The notes below the pieces were generated by a model. It saw only the letters and a list, made by a program, of their open reading frames with translations, was not told the DNA's origin and searched no databases. A DNA stretch of 64,000 nt from Terfezia claveryi. Its lineage: Eukaryota; Ascomycota; Pezizomycetes; Pezizales; Pezizaceae. The translations under genes were made by a program, and so were the position numbers. The stretch spans positions 124,001 through 188,000 of the forward strand of contig WHUX01000093.1 in the NCBI GenBank assembly GCA_015179025.1, read 5' to 3'. Of this stretch, positions 45,039-57,900 are shown piece by piece (the stretch's first letter is position 1; each line of letters begins with the position of its first letter).

Positions 45039-48000
45039 ATGAGGAACTCCGCGACCACCGATGCGCCTATCGTTAATCAAGCATCAAAAGAGACTAGCAT
45101 CCTTATCTACACTAAAGATGCTCCTCTGGATATGCCTATTAGAGTTACGGATAAAATTTCCCTAGAAAGTGCATTCCAGGAGGTTTGTGGACTACCTCGC
45201 CCCTTTAAATGTTTCCAAAACTAATGCTTATCTATATTACTCGGGCTAGGTACCTGAATGTACTAGTCCTGTTCTATATAGGTAAACATCCACTTCTTAA
45301 TTATAGTTCAAGTTCATAACCAAGTGCTTGGGTAGATATTCTCTGGACACTCCTTATAAGCTATTGATGCTCTTCTATGCCAAATTCAACGATACAATCG
45401 ATGACTGTAGGTGTCGTAGCCAAATACCAGGACTCGAGGCTATTGTAAGGACAACAACACAAATGGCAACGGGTCAGGCCGTGGAATGGCAACGATATCC
45501 CTGTCATTGTACCAAGTGCGAAACAGTCCCTACAACACCTTGTGGTAGGTATCTAATGCTTAAATAGATGGGAAGTTACTAATCCAGATGCTATACGTTA
45601 CCAGGCCGGGTTTGCATGACATTGAAAATCGCATCCTTTAGAATGAAGGATAAACCAAAAGGTTGCCACCTTGCTGCTGCTGCTTGTACTTGTTGTTGAA
45701 CCCAGTACTATCGTCTATAGGGCTTGCACATTCACAAACAGCCTTCTTTCAGCCAATTTCGGAATCAATGGCACAAACATCAGACCGAACATCCCAGCGG
45801 CCAAATATTGAACAGGGTAGAAACAAAGATATTGTATTTACATATGCGAATACAAGGTAAGACCCAAAAGCTAAGTCACAATCTTTTCCTTACTTATATT
45901 TGGAGGGTTCAGGGAACGGAGTGAATTATCTTTCCCAGTCATGGTCACCGACCTCCTATACATTTTTCAGGATGGGCGCTGGCATATCATGACAAGAAAT
46001 ACAGGTCAATCGGCGAAAGTATTCCCTACTGCACCGGAATATATTTTGGCTGAGGTGCATGATATCTGTACTGAATGGCGTTTATTGATTGGGGACTGCA
46101 AAAAAATTTTGAGCATCGCTGTATGATTCCCACGTAGGCTGCTAGCTAAAAGGCTAACCAAATGGGTAACAGAATCAAGAAGTGTTAAATGAGGATGTTG
46201 AGGCTGAGTTCGACCAAACTCTGTTGAGGAAACTATTCAAGACGGCGCAAATATTTGAGTTCCTCAGAGCGTTCCACCGTGGCCAGTTTGAGGGTATCAA
46301 GGAAATATTTGCAAAGATTGTTGACGAGACGAATAATTGGAAGAGTGGTCAATACAAAGACACCGTAGCCCAGTTAGTTTCTGACTTTGGGGGGATAGGC
46401 GAAGACATCTCGCAGGGCTTAGTCAAAGAGAGCAGCAATCTCATAGAGAGGGTATATATAACACTACATACATAGGCGCGGGTAGGTCTTAGGGGTTCAG
46501 TGAGATATGCTAACAAACCATACCAAACCAGACACATAATATCCTGTCTATTGATGAAGCATTCCGCTCAAGGGCGCAAAATGCTAGTATCCAGCGCTTG
46601 AGTTGGATAACTGTATGTGATGCATTTATCTAGTTGGCTTTCAGGAAAGGGACCACTTCTAAGCATATGTACTGACCATACTTGCAATTCAGTTCATCTT
46701 TCTTCCTCTACTCTTCGTTGCGGTATGTGGCTCACCTTCGGCTTGACACCCAATACTTAAGAGCTAACAGTCAATCGGTGTAATGTAGAGTTTGTACGGA
46801 ATGAATGTTGATCTTCTCAAAGATAACCCAAAATGGACTACGTACTTTTACATTGCTGTGCCCCTATTCGTATGCGTTATCCTCAGCGTCCTCTTGCTGA
46901 AGGCTGGACAGAAATACGGACGTCGACTATTGAAAACTTCATGCAATATGTTACAGTGTGAACCCGAGACTATTTATGCGTGGGTCCAGGTGGTAACCAA
47001 AAAGCTCAAGCGAGGCCGATCACCAGATATAGAGGTGGGCCTTCATGTCATTAGTACTACTACTACTCCCGAGGACATGAATCGAGCAGAAGCCGCCTTC
47101 CGCAATGGCTGGTATGAATTTCTGGTCTCAAGAATGAGAATCTTGGATCCACCCGCACGAGAAAATCTCTTAAGGAATGTGTTACCAAAAGTCGTTGAAG
47201 AAATAGAAGCTACTGGGGATGTGGAGGCGACAAGGCGAATCCTCTGGGTCGTGGTTAAAACGCTGGATCAAGCAGGTTACAGCGGTCCACCAGATATAAC
47301 GGCCGACATGCGACGTGACCTTGATTGTTTGCTTAGGAGAGCAATGGTCGTAGCAGTCAAAGGTGAGCACACGGACCTGGTGCGCCGGATCCTGCAGTAT
47401 ACCTTAATTTCAGAGAATTCGCCACTGGAACACAGACAAAACGGGTGGACTATGCTCCAATTAGCTACCAAAGCTGAATACATGGAAATCGCCAGATTGT
47501 TGTTGGAGCACAAGGCGGATGTCAATGCAAGGCCTGGTAGTTCCAATGGGAGGACGGCTCTGCAAGCAGCCTCCGAGGGAGGGCATCTCGAAGTCGTCAA
47601 GTTACTGTTGGAGCACAAGGCGGATGTCAATGCGGGGCCTTCTGAGTACGAAGGGAGGACGGCTCTGCAAGCAGCCTCCGAGGGAGGGCATCTCGAAGTC
47701 GTCAAGCTATTGTTGAAGCACAAGGCGGATGTCAATGCGGGGCCTTCTTGGAAAGGGAGGACGGCTCTGCAGGCAGCCTCCTCGGGAGGGCATCTCGAAG
47801 TCGTCAAGCTACTGTTGGAGCACAAGGCGGATGTCAATGCGGGGCCTTCTTGGAAAGGGAGGACGGCTCTGCAAGCAGCCTCCTCGGGAGGGCATCTCGA
47901 AGTCGTCAAGCTACTGTTGGAGCACAAGGCGGATGTCAATGCGGGGCCTTCTGAGTACGAAGGGAGGACGGCTCTGCAGGCAGCCTCCTCGGGAGGGCAT

Positions 48001-48855
48001 CTCGAAGTCGTCAAGCTACTGTTGGAGCACAAGGCGGATGTCAATGCGGGGCTTCCTGAGTACGAAGGGAGGACGGCTCTGCAGGCAGCCTCCTCGGGAG
48101 GGCATCTCGAAGTCGTCAAGCTACTGTTGGAGCACAAGGCGGATGTCAATGCGGGGCCTTCTTGGAAAGGGAGGACGGCTCTGCAGGCAGCCTCCGAAGG
48201 AGGGCATCTCGAAGTCGTCAAGCAACTGTTGGAGCACAAGGCGGATGTCAATGCGGGGCATAGTAAATCCGGTGGGAGGACGGCTCTGCAGGCAGCCTCC
48301 GAAGGAGGGCATCTCGAAGTCGTCAAGCTACTGTTGGAGCACAAGGCGGATGTCAATGCGGGGCCTTGTGGCGAATATGGGAAGACGGCTCTGCAGGCAG
48401 CCTCCGAGGGAGGGCATCTCGAAGTCGTCAAGCTACTGTTGGAGCACAAGGCGGATGTCAATGCGGGGTCTCCTGAGGACAGCTGGAGGACGGCTCTGTG
48501 GGCAGCCTCCTCGGGAGGGCATCTCGAAGTCGTCAAGCTACTGTTGGAGCACAAGGCGGATGTCAATGCGGGGTCTCCTGAGGACAGCGGGAGGACAGCT
48601 CTGCAGGCAGCCTCCTCGGGAGGGCATCTCGAAGTCGTCAAGCTACTGTTGGAGCACAAGGCGGATGTCAATGCGGGGCCTAATAAATTCGGTGGGAGGA
48701 CGGCTCTGCAGGCAGCCTCCTCGGGAGGGCATCTCGAAGTCGTCAAGCTACTGTTGGAGCACAAGGCGGATGTCAATGCGAAGCCTACGGCTCTGCAGGC
48801 AGCCTCCGAGGGAGGGCATCTAGAAGTTGTTAAGCTGCTACGCACCAAGCTGTAA
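45039..48855 (+). CDS. CorA-like membrane protein with a C-terminal ankyrin array (~1,087 aa, nine exons)
   Basis: Exons 45039-45182, 45307-45544, 45605-45685, 45721-45856, 45913-46120, 46173-46451, 46532-46612, 46693-46722 and 46789-48855. All junctions keep frame; the 35-bp third intron is very short and least certain. CTAAC branch sites precede two acceptors. The N-terminal ~380 residues match the fungal CorA-like layout (long soluble domain, then helices such as LLRKLFKTAQIFEFLRAFH). Two TM helices follow: ITFIFLPLLFVASLYGMN, with the GMN motif of Mg2+ channels, and YFYIAVPLFVCVILSVLLL. After a ~230-residue linker comes one diverged ankyrin repeat and 13 near-identical ones (GRTALQAASxGGHLEVVKLL..). 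CorA proteins conduct Mg2+; many fungal CorA-like ankyrin proteins have unknown function, so transport is not certain. Repeat homogeneity at DNA level implies recent expansion or gene conversion. Confidence 0.82.
47500..48845 (+). repeat. Near-identical ~102-108-bp ankyrin coding repeats (13 units)
   Basis: Each unit carries an invariant stretch (GGGCATCTCGAAGTCGTC and CACAAGGCGGATGTCAATGC) with differences almost only in a 9-15-base window after GCGGGGCCT. Encoded loop variants are PGSSN, PSEYE (twice), PSWK (three times), LPEYE, HSKSG, PCGEY, SPEDS (twice) and PNKFG. A Glu/Ser switch (ASE/ASS) is the other common change. The loop is the ankyrin finger tip, which contacts partners. Confidence 0.92.
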
Positions 48856-50399
48856 GGTATGAATGCTTTATAATAACTAGACCACTGTCCAGATACATCT
48901 ACTGAGCCCATCCTCGTATAGGTAATAGCGATCTTTGATGCTCGATGCGGACCGGGGCTGCGAATCATCGGGGTATTATAGCCCGTATCCTAAAAATGCA
49001 AGTTGATGGGCGATAGAAAATGGAGGAGCTGAGCGGAGGCGTTAGAAGACCCCGAATGGCGCAGGGAATTGGTACAGATATTAGCCTGAGGGCGGGGAAT
49101 TTTCCTTTTTAGCTTATTTCGATCGTGTATTTACATCTCGGGGAAGATCTAGTCAATACGTAAGTCCAGGGCATGCGCAGAGAGCGGCCCAGAGGTTGGA
49201 TAATGTTACCTTACCGTAGGACAGAGCTCCTATATGCGAGTAATGAATTGGGGGGTGTGGGGGAATGGTATACATGTACGTAGGGAGTGGTACAGGTTGT
49301 TCATTGATGATAATGACGAATGATTTTCCAATATACCCTACCAGTCCAAAATTATATCTGCGGCGATTAATTTTAGAGAACGTCTAACTGATCTGACTAC
49401 AGTACATTTATTATCAATGGTATATATCTCCATTGATAAGCCCAACAATGCCCACAGCCAGTAGCTACAGCCAGCAGGGAGTAAATATACATATCGCAGC
49501 CGAAAAATAATACCTAAGCCAGGGTGTAAGATTTGCGCTCACCGAGGTATATACGCATAGCTCAAACATTTTTGAGCCGAATGGGTTCAAATATTAGAAA
49601 AGTATTTATATACTGTATATGGGGTATTTTCGCAGGCTAAGTGCCCAAGGGCTCATGTGCATTGCTGTCTGGAACTATCTTGGGAAAATATATGGTTTCT
49701 CTGTATATATATTTTTTAAAAAACTCCAGTACTTATGTGCGGTTATAGTTGGATATAGGAGGTTATAGGAGTATAGATATTCTTATAACAGGGTTTGGAT
49801 GGCTGAGTAGCCAAGTTGCCCGCATTTTTATAAAGTTTATACCTACTGTACGGAGTATCTATAATGTCTTCGCGGTAGGTACTAGTGCCTCTGGGTAGGT
49901 TTTTTAATTTTTGGGGGGGGGCGAAAGTATTTCTTGGAATCTCTCTAGAAGGGCCCGATGTAGAGCTTAATAACCTTCCTCCTATTAAGGGTGGTCTTTT
50001 ATGCTCTACAGTGCCAGGTCTAGACCTCTCCTATTAGAGATATAGCTAAGAAATTCACCTCAGGGTAACCAAAAGGCAATATTTATCAGATTAACATTCC
50101 AATTGGCTTGATAGATGTCCTATCATGCTTAGTTTCTTGGTAGCTATTGAGCGCTTTATCCCGCTCTGTGTAGGTGGCGGGATTTGCCCTCTTTTGGAGC
50201 GGGACCCTACAGACCCAGTTTTCACTAGATAGTATCCGATATGATAGGCAAATAAGACTCGCCTACCCTGTACATGCATAGATTTCTTGAAAATAACAGG
50301 CCCTACAATTCGAACATCGTAGATTGAGATATTCCAAGAAATACGCTACCTCCCCACCCGACAAACCTACCCAGCGGTAGTAGTATTTGCATACCTAGG
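48856..50399. other. Downstream flank, gene-free
   Basis: AT-rich with several TATATA stretches and a G-run at 49913-49921. Nothing coding is recognisable, including the minus-strand frame 50279-50091. Confidence 0.5.
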
Positions 50400-51290
50400 T
50401 GGTAAGGAGAGCGCTAGAGGAGGTTACGCCGGATCCGCGGAGTGGAAAGTCCTGATACTAACGGACTCACCAGCGGCAGTAACAGCAATTAGGAAAGTGG
50501 GGAAGTGCGGCAAGGCGGGAACAGGGGACTTGGGGAGCATAGTCTTGGGGATAAAAGAAAGGCAAAAGATTTAGGGGCGGAGGCAGTTAGGCTCACCTGG
50601 GTGAAAGCGCAAGTGGGCATTCCAGAGAATGAGCGAGCAGACATTCTGGCCAAAGAGGATAGGAAAAGGGGGGAGTGAGAGACTATGAAGATTGGGTGAA
50701 GAAAAGGGTACAATTTACTGCTAAAAACGTGCAGAATTGAGGAAATGAGCAAAATGTAGAGGTAGACGGCGTGAAGTGGAAAAAATATTTATTTCTTCTC
50801 TTTTTCTTTTTGTGCGGAAAAGGTATACCCAGAATACCCCCTTATTACGGAAGGCGGTTTAAAGCATGAAAAGGAGAGGAAGGTGGTAGGAGCGGGGAGC
50901 GGCAGAGTGGTCAGGTGGGAAAGGAAAGCGAGGTTAAAATATGTTCACCGCAGAACCGGAAGGGGGAACCACTGGCAGGCACGGAATCCTGGTTTGTTCA
51001 CGTGGAGAGGAGATTTGGGATGGAGGTGGTGGAGCAGTTGGGAGGAGATGGATAAGCGGAAGAATTGGGCGAAGAAGGTGAAGGTAGAGACATTCTTCTC
51101 TCGTGTTAGTGGCGGCGAGGATTTCGTGGACTTCTATCAGGGGAGGGCCGGCACGGGGCATGGCGGCGCAGGCTGAATTATTTCATGACGGGGGAGGCGT
51201 GGTGGGGGAGGAAGGGATTATTTCTGTTTCGCAATTCTTTGGGTCGGGAGGCATAGCCGTTGTTCCGTGAGTGTACCGAGTCTTTTAAGA
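50400..51290 (+). pseudogene. 3' part of a Tad/I-type LINE (RNase H to 3' UTR)
   Basis: Frames in order: VLILTDSPAAVTAIRKVG and VRLTWVKAQVGIPENERADI with LAKE (RNase H: TDS, then W(V)..H-like..GNE(R)AD), then WERKARLKYVHRRTGRG and TGRHGILVCSRGEEIW (remnant of the zinc knuckle, first Cys pair lost). The 3' UTR aligns with the copies at 8230-8360 and 42940-43000. Frameshifts and stops make it inactive. It is the longest of the three LINE ends here. Confidence 0.7.
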
Positions 51291-54200
51291 TGAGGGAACG
51301 GGGCCGTCTCATAGCCTTGGGCTCCACAGACGTACAGACTTGGAAAAAAAAAATTATAGATACAATTAGTATAAACATCAAATACAAAGTGTAAACAATA
51401 ATTTTGGCTACTTACAGCCATTCTGCTATATCCAATTATACACTTTCCTGATACATAGCAGCAATACATATGGACCCTTGACCACATAGTCTGAGAATAT
51501 ACCATTCAAAATGTATAAGATTGCCCCAATGCTTGAGCTATGCTTGGTGGGTAAACCCCGTCGTGTGCACTTTAACTATTTCATCAAGGAAGTCCCTGAT
51601 TCCGACCCGATTGTAGTTGTATGTAGAAGATATATGCATGTTACCTAGGTCTCAGGAAATCTATTGCGGTACTATTATGTGTTGGATCTTCCTATACCAT
51701 CATTCCGTAAGCTATGAGGGCGTATATAAACAAGACAGGAAACTTTGATAGGTGGATACCTTGGGCCTTGTGCTGCGAATGGTCCATATAAGTTCACCTT
51801 CGTATTGATTACAGTAACTTGCTTTGAGAGGGGGGGGGGGGGGGGGGTATGCAGTCGGCAATACCCTGCCCCATCCGTTTATGACAGTGTATATGGTATG
51901 TATGTATCAAAGAAATTTGAACTCAAAATGGAAACATATATGTATATATAAATGTGTACCGTTCAATTCCATACTTCATCCCACCCTGATTTTTGCTGAG
52001 CGAGACGAACCTCCACGGATAAATCTACAGTAGTATGGACGTCGATTTATGTAACCTAATAGTCAGGTATACACTCTACGCTATATTCGGAATTAGATGT
52101 TTTATAATCCGTAAAGTTGGAGTTTAAAGAGAACCCTGATGGGTTGTGGACGTCTGGATAATAGGACCTCCACCATTATATATGAAATTTTTGTTTTTTA
52201 GACCTTTGGAACAGCGCCAAGACGGATTAGGTAGCAAGCAGTCAGGTGACTTTTGAACCAACCTACTGTAGCAAGATACAAATATCCTACTCTTCATCTT
52301 AGCACTCCAATGGGATATAAGACTATATATCCCCGTAGTTACTTATTTACCACTCTGCCCATAATACGTACCTATATAAAGAGACCTAGTATGCTCCCAC
52401 GGACTTGGGAACATTCTAGGTTCCGTACATCCTGCATGGATAGTGGCTCTGATCCTTGGCCTCGGGACTCTGGTAACCAAAGTTTTTCAAATTTCTGCAC
52501 ACGCCAGTGTGGGCTGTTCCTAATTTTAGCATCATCTCGCACCATCGCTGGCGAGGTACATTTCCAATTTAATTTAGTTCATGACTCTGAGCGGGTTTCA
52601 GAGGAGACCCTGATCATGAGGACTTTGACTTTGGCTTTTTATGTAGTCGAGCCTAGGGAGGATTTTTTCAAAAGAAAAATGGAAGGGTCTTCAGAGGTAG
52701 AGGAGTACATAGGTATACGTTGCATGCGGCAAAGCTTGGTCGGGATTTTAAATTCGAGAATGACTGGTCATGAGTGAGTGGGAGATTAGGATCCGGACTG
52801 ATTCGAACATATGAAGTATGTAAGTAGGTATGTTCCTTGTTCATGATGGTTATAGTTATAGATCGACGTCGCTAGTCTTGTAGGCATTACATACTTTATC
52901 CCGTTAGAATGGTAAAGGGGAAGTCCTAGCCGACCGCTGGGAGTTTGGTAATTAGGTCGCTCGATGCGACATCATGAAGGTTCAGATCTCACATTTACGG
53001 TACGAGTCTCAACGCCTGTATATCATATAGAGTTAGTCTGGTTGATATAGAGTATGATATTTAAACCATCGTATCAGAAAATATCACAACCATGTGCATA
53101 TCCCTCCATTCCTGGTTGGCCAGAATCAAGCCTTAAAATACCTTACTCATCGTACCAAATGATATTGTTGATCATGACTCTGAATGGTTAATGTGATTCA
53201 TGTTTTTTCTTTTTATTTTTGTGTGTCATGCCCGGGCAGGGCCAGGATGCGCGCGGGTGGGGACGTTTCGATTCTTAACGCGGATGGTATTATTGACCCG
53301 CGGACCTGGTCTGCGCCCCAGGTGGGATGAGGTTTTCAATGCTAGTATCGTGCAGCTAAAAGACTCTGTGTGTCCTTTGTTGGCCAGGTGTATTTTTGGA
53401 AAAAGAACCTCGGTATGGAACAGCCAGCCTTGAACCAACTATCAAAGTTACCTACCTACCGGTACCCACCCAGTGCTGAAGGATAGGACCCGGAAGCTCT
53501 GGAAAATTCGGTACAACGCACAATGTTCTACAGTCCACCTCCTACACGCAGGTTCATGGCAGGTATATATCCTGTACTTTCTTGTAGACCGTGCCACTTT
53601 GCCTGCTCGCTGGCAATGTTGAATACGCAACCGTATAATCACCAATCCCTCTCCCCAAATATAAATCACCTAATGGCATCATCTCCAGAGCCTCCTTACC
53701 GAATATTACTTTTTCTTATACTCATTTTTTTTTTTTTTTTTCCTTTTTCTCCTGTCTTTTTTTATAGCACCCATCAGCCTCATTGAATATGATGTACCTG
53801 TAGTATGTATCACCTCTACCGGTACTTTAATCTGCACCTAACTGTGAGGCCGGCGTCCAACGTTGCCTGCCGGTGAAAGGCCGACTGATTTACTGATCAT
53901 GGTATTATAATTATATTATATGACGGAGTCGCCGGCGCAAAATAAAGTAGTTTGGAGGGATATACCAGGCTCTTGTATATTTATCTGCATGCGCCTCGAC
54001 ATTAATCACAATAAGAGTGACATTGCCTTCCATCAACACTTGAACACAAAATAGCCGATTCGACGTCAGCACGGTACTTTGACGTTTGGTGCTACGTGGA
54101 ACAAGTACTTACTTTATAACGGTCGAAACAAAAATAAAACAACGCAAGACGAGAAGGGGAGGGATTTAGTCGAGGGTTATACTTAGCAGCACAAACGAAG

Positions 54201-54666
54201 AGGTTGGTTTGTTCACTTTGTTTTGTTTTGTTTACTTGTTTGCTTGTATTTACACAGTGCCAGTACTATCTACTTCTAAGTAGCTAGATCTACATTCCAT
54301 CCCCCTCCTAAATTTCGCAAATCATAAGTCTTTTGAATTCGAAACCATTCTAGATTCCAGTCCGGCCGCGGATTTTCATCCCTGAAAGGTTCCCACCCAT
54401 CCTATCCATCCTGGCTGGAGTAGTACGTACAGCTTCCATCCACCCGTCTGTCGAATCTGCAAGTACGAAAGCTACTTACATACATACGTCACGTCAAGGT
54501 GAAACGCTGAACGTGTGCGGTCCGTTCGGGGAGTAAGGGGTCAGGTAGGAACGAAATTCCTATTGCCGGGTCGTACCGGTACCGTACTGCGTGCTGGTGG
54601 GAGTGGAAAGGAGAAGAAAAAAAAAAAAAGTTGGAGGATCAGGAGAAGGTGCCCCACCCCTCAACA
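51291..54666. other. Gene-free interval, with unrecognised ORFs and an 18-G run
   Basis: A pure G run lies at 51830-51847. 52253-52777 (plus) is open for 174 codons, but I see no domain and the composition is not clearly protein-like. A GTCTGGTTG motif lies at ~53035. 54100-54666 is the presumed promoter and 5' UTR of the next gene, with a TTTGTTTTGTTTTGTTT stretch and an A-run. Confidence 0.5.
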
Positions 54667-54862
54667 ATGGCATTGCAGTCGGAGCGGACGCAGCCGGCAC
54701 GTTATAGGAGTCGCTCGCCCAGGGTGGATCTGAATAGAGTGCTTTCAGCCGGGCAGAACGAACCCGAGGCAAATAGTTTTGGGGCTTTATTATCGATATC
54801 GCAGGTGCAGAAGAATAAAAATAATCTGGAGATAGCTACAGTGTCGTCATCAGCATCAGCAT

Positions 54863-54906
<44 letters not shown>

Positions 54907-57900
54907 TCATCATCAGCAGCAGCAGGAGCAGCAGCAGCAGCAGCAGCAGCAGCATCAGCATCAGCGTCATCACAGGCTGTACCGGTACAGCAGGGGAGGT
55001 ATATTGCCCCCGCAGATCCGAAGAAGAGGGTGCCGGTGCACGTCGGGAGCGCGAGGGCGTCGAATAGGACGATGACAGGCGGTGTGGGGGGCAATACAGC
55101 GCAGCCAGATCCGCAGGAAGATTCACCGATACATTCAGATTCGGACTCACATTCACATTTACACCCGCAGCAGCAGCAGCGGCCTCAGCCAATAAGATCC
55201 AAAAAAGAGGGGTCTACTCCGGTTTACGCTCATTGGCATCCGGCGTCAGGTTCGGTCGTTACAGGAGTACCTCGTACCTCTACTCTTCCTGCTGCTGATA
55301 CGGAGGCCTCCACTCCGGCGGATCGATCTTCCGCTCCAAACGGCAGGGGGCCAGCAGACCCAGTTGCTGATTCTTCTCCCCCGCCGTCACCGGCAGCAAA
55401 TCCACACTGGGCCCCACAACCACCTTCACAACTACGCCGTCCGCACTCTCGCTCGTTTTCGACGGGCCAGCTGCTACAGATTTCGTCTGCGCAGCGACAG
55501 CCGGTAGAAAGCTCCAGCAACGGAAGCACCGCGGGACAGGACTACCAGCGCGCAAGGTCGTTAACGCTGGCAGCACACGCTCATTCCGGAGATACGGATA
55601 CAAAAACGAGTCAACCCGGTATCACCATCTCACCGCCGCACCCGGAGGCAGTGAAGAAAGATAAAGCTACAGCTATCGGAAAAGAAGGAGGCATGAGGCG
55701 GATAACTAGATTCTTCCGGGGCCCATCCGCGACACATACCCCGCAAGACGACAAGGACAACAACAACAACAAGTCGACGGCGCCTGGGAAGGGGACTAAA
55801 TCCCTTCAGCCGGATCAGCTCGGTCATAAGGGCATGTCAAAATCGACCAGTCACTTGCCATCGGTGCTGTCACATGCCCTTCCCCCCCCACCGTCACCAG
55901 TACCGCTACCACCATCTCCACTGGGTCCCCTACGGAGAGCAGCGACGAGTGATGATCTAGGGTCTACGAGTTCGAAGCTGCCAGTTACGAACGATGGCAT
56001 CTCGATCCCGCCGACGCTGGAAGAGGTCGATTGTAATGACGTTGCTCTCGATGCTGTGGAACCTGGCGGCAGTGGTGCGTCAAAGTCAGGGTATTCGGTA
56101 CTACAGGTGAATGATCCTGGTAACAGCGGTGTCACGACATCGCCCACACCACTACTGCAGCTGGTCCCGGGAACCTCTGATGGGCAAAGGAATTTGAGAC
56201 CGAAAACGGCGGGGCAGGAGGTGAGTTATTTTTTTTTTTTTTACAAATTTTGAGATAGATTTCTTTAACAGCTGTAGCTAACTAGAAACTGTTTGAACAT
56301 GCAGCAGCCCGTTCTCCCGCCACCAAACTCTCCATATACATCCACTTCCCGGCCTACCACACCAACTACGACTACCTCAAACTCAAACACAAACAGCGAC
56401 ACCAGAAAAACGCCCCGCAAACGCCTCAGTATGGCGTTCCTCGGCGGCCGGAGTAAAAAGCCCCAAAGTGGTGACTCCGACACCATCACCAAAGCCTGGA
56501 GACTTTCTCTCAAATCCGAAGCCGACTCAGAGGACTATGATCTGGGGTCTCTCAACAACGGGGGCGAAGTCTCTGATCTATGGGATCCAAAGGGTGATAC
56601 ATTGGTTTACCTGAGCGCACCGCCGCTCCCGGGACAAAGTGATGGAGAGGCGAGATTTAGGATTAGTAGTAGTCCATTGATGTTTGCGGTGTTGAATGGT
56701 TGTGTGGTTGAGGTGGCGAGAGCGGGAGGTATTAGGAGTATTGAGGAAGAACCAATAGTGGGGAAGTTGGGGCCGGAAGATTTGTTTTTGAGTATTCCGA
56801 CGAGTCCGGCGGATGAGGGGGGACAGGGGCAGGGAATCGGGGATTGGGGGAGGAACCTGGATGACATGCTTGGTGGTGGTGGTGGTAGGCAAAGTGAAGC
56901 GGAAGTTGGTGAGAGTGGCAGGAAGAGTGTATCCCCAGAACCATTCTCTCCGACGAGTGGAGGTACAGAAGGACGGAGGTTTTCGCCTCCGCCACCATTG
57001 CGACGATCTGCAACACAGGCAAACGAGACCAACGTAGTTAGATATAAACTCTACTACTCCCGCGTCGCCCAGGAAGCACGCAGCGACCACGGAGACCACA
57101 AATCATCAAACATCATCCGCCTCCTCGACGCCCGAAACCTCTTTGCCTTTCTTGACAAGCAATTCCTAGTTGCCAGCCTTGAGCGGATCAACGCATTCCG
57201 GATTCTAGAGAGACTTTATTTCCAGCTATTCATCGAGCCGTCGATTTCCTCGTCGAGATCTGGGAGGACTTCCCCGAGCTGCAATGGTAGTCCGCCAGGA
57301 AGTCCAAGGTTAGGGCCAGGGAGGTTCAGGAAGGGAACTGGTGGTGGTGTCACTCCACCTAGAACCCCAAATTCGTTACCGGGGACGGGGATGGGGCAGA
57401 GTCAGTTGATTGACGATTTACCTGCGAAGGTGATGCTTGCGGAGCCTCATTTGGAGTATTACATTGATGAGCTGAGGCTCGACGATGTCCGTGCGTTACC
57501 TGCCGATTCCGTTGTCGACGCTGAAAAGCTCCGGGGTGGGTTCAGGGACTCGATGGAAGCGATGTATCTCGGCGAGATGTGGAGGAGTAGCCGGCTCTTT
57601 CTCGAAGGCTACCTCCACACTGTTGGGAGATGGGAGGAGATTAAACAGTCCCGCCACCCCCTCTTAGAATTCCTCACCCCCATGACCCTCTCCAAACTCG
57701 ACCGTGCAGCGCTCGATCTCGAGAATCGAGAGCGTGAGGTGACTGAGCGCTTCACGGGGATGGGCGGCGCAGGGGAGTTTGTGTTTCCGGCGATGTTTAG
57801 CGGCGTGGGAAAGTATCCCAAGTATAAGCGGTGGAGAGAGGGGTTTGCAGATTCGAGGGAGTTGGTGGTCAAGCATTTGAAGTGGGTATATGGAAGTTGG

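Noticed and set aside
47500..48845. Regular ~105-bp direct repeats looking like a CRISPR-type or satellite array
   Set aside because: Repeats are coding with preserved frame, a eukaryotic protein signature and no short palindromic repeat/spacer alternation.
47277..48968. 563-codon open frame on the minus strand, Cys/Ser-rich repeats (CSNSSLTTSRCP)
   Set aside because: Pure antisense of the ankyrin array; its apparent periodicity comes from the coding repeats. The same applies to the plus-strand shifted frame 47729-48823.
52253..52777. 174-codon plus-strand frame
   Set aside because: No recognisable domain, mixed composition, lies in gene-free DNA and no splice or context support.
54702..55192. 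Minus-strand frames with poly-Leu and poly-Asp/Ala
   Set aside because: Antisense of the (GCA)n tract; homopolymer frames of a trinucleotide repeat.
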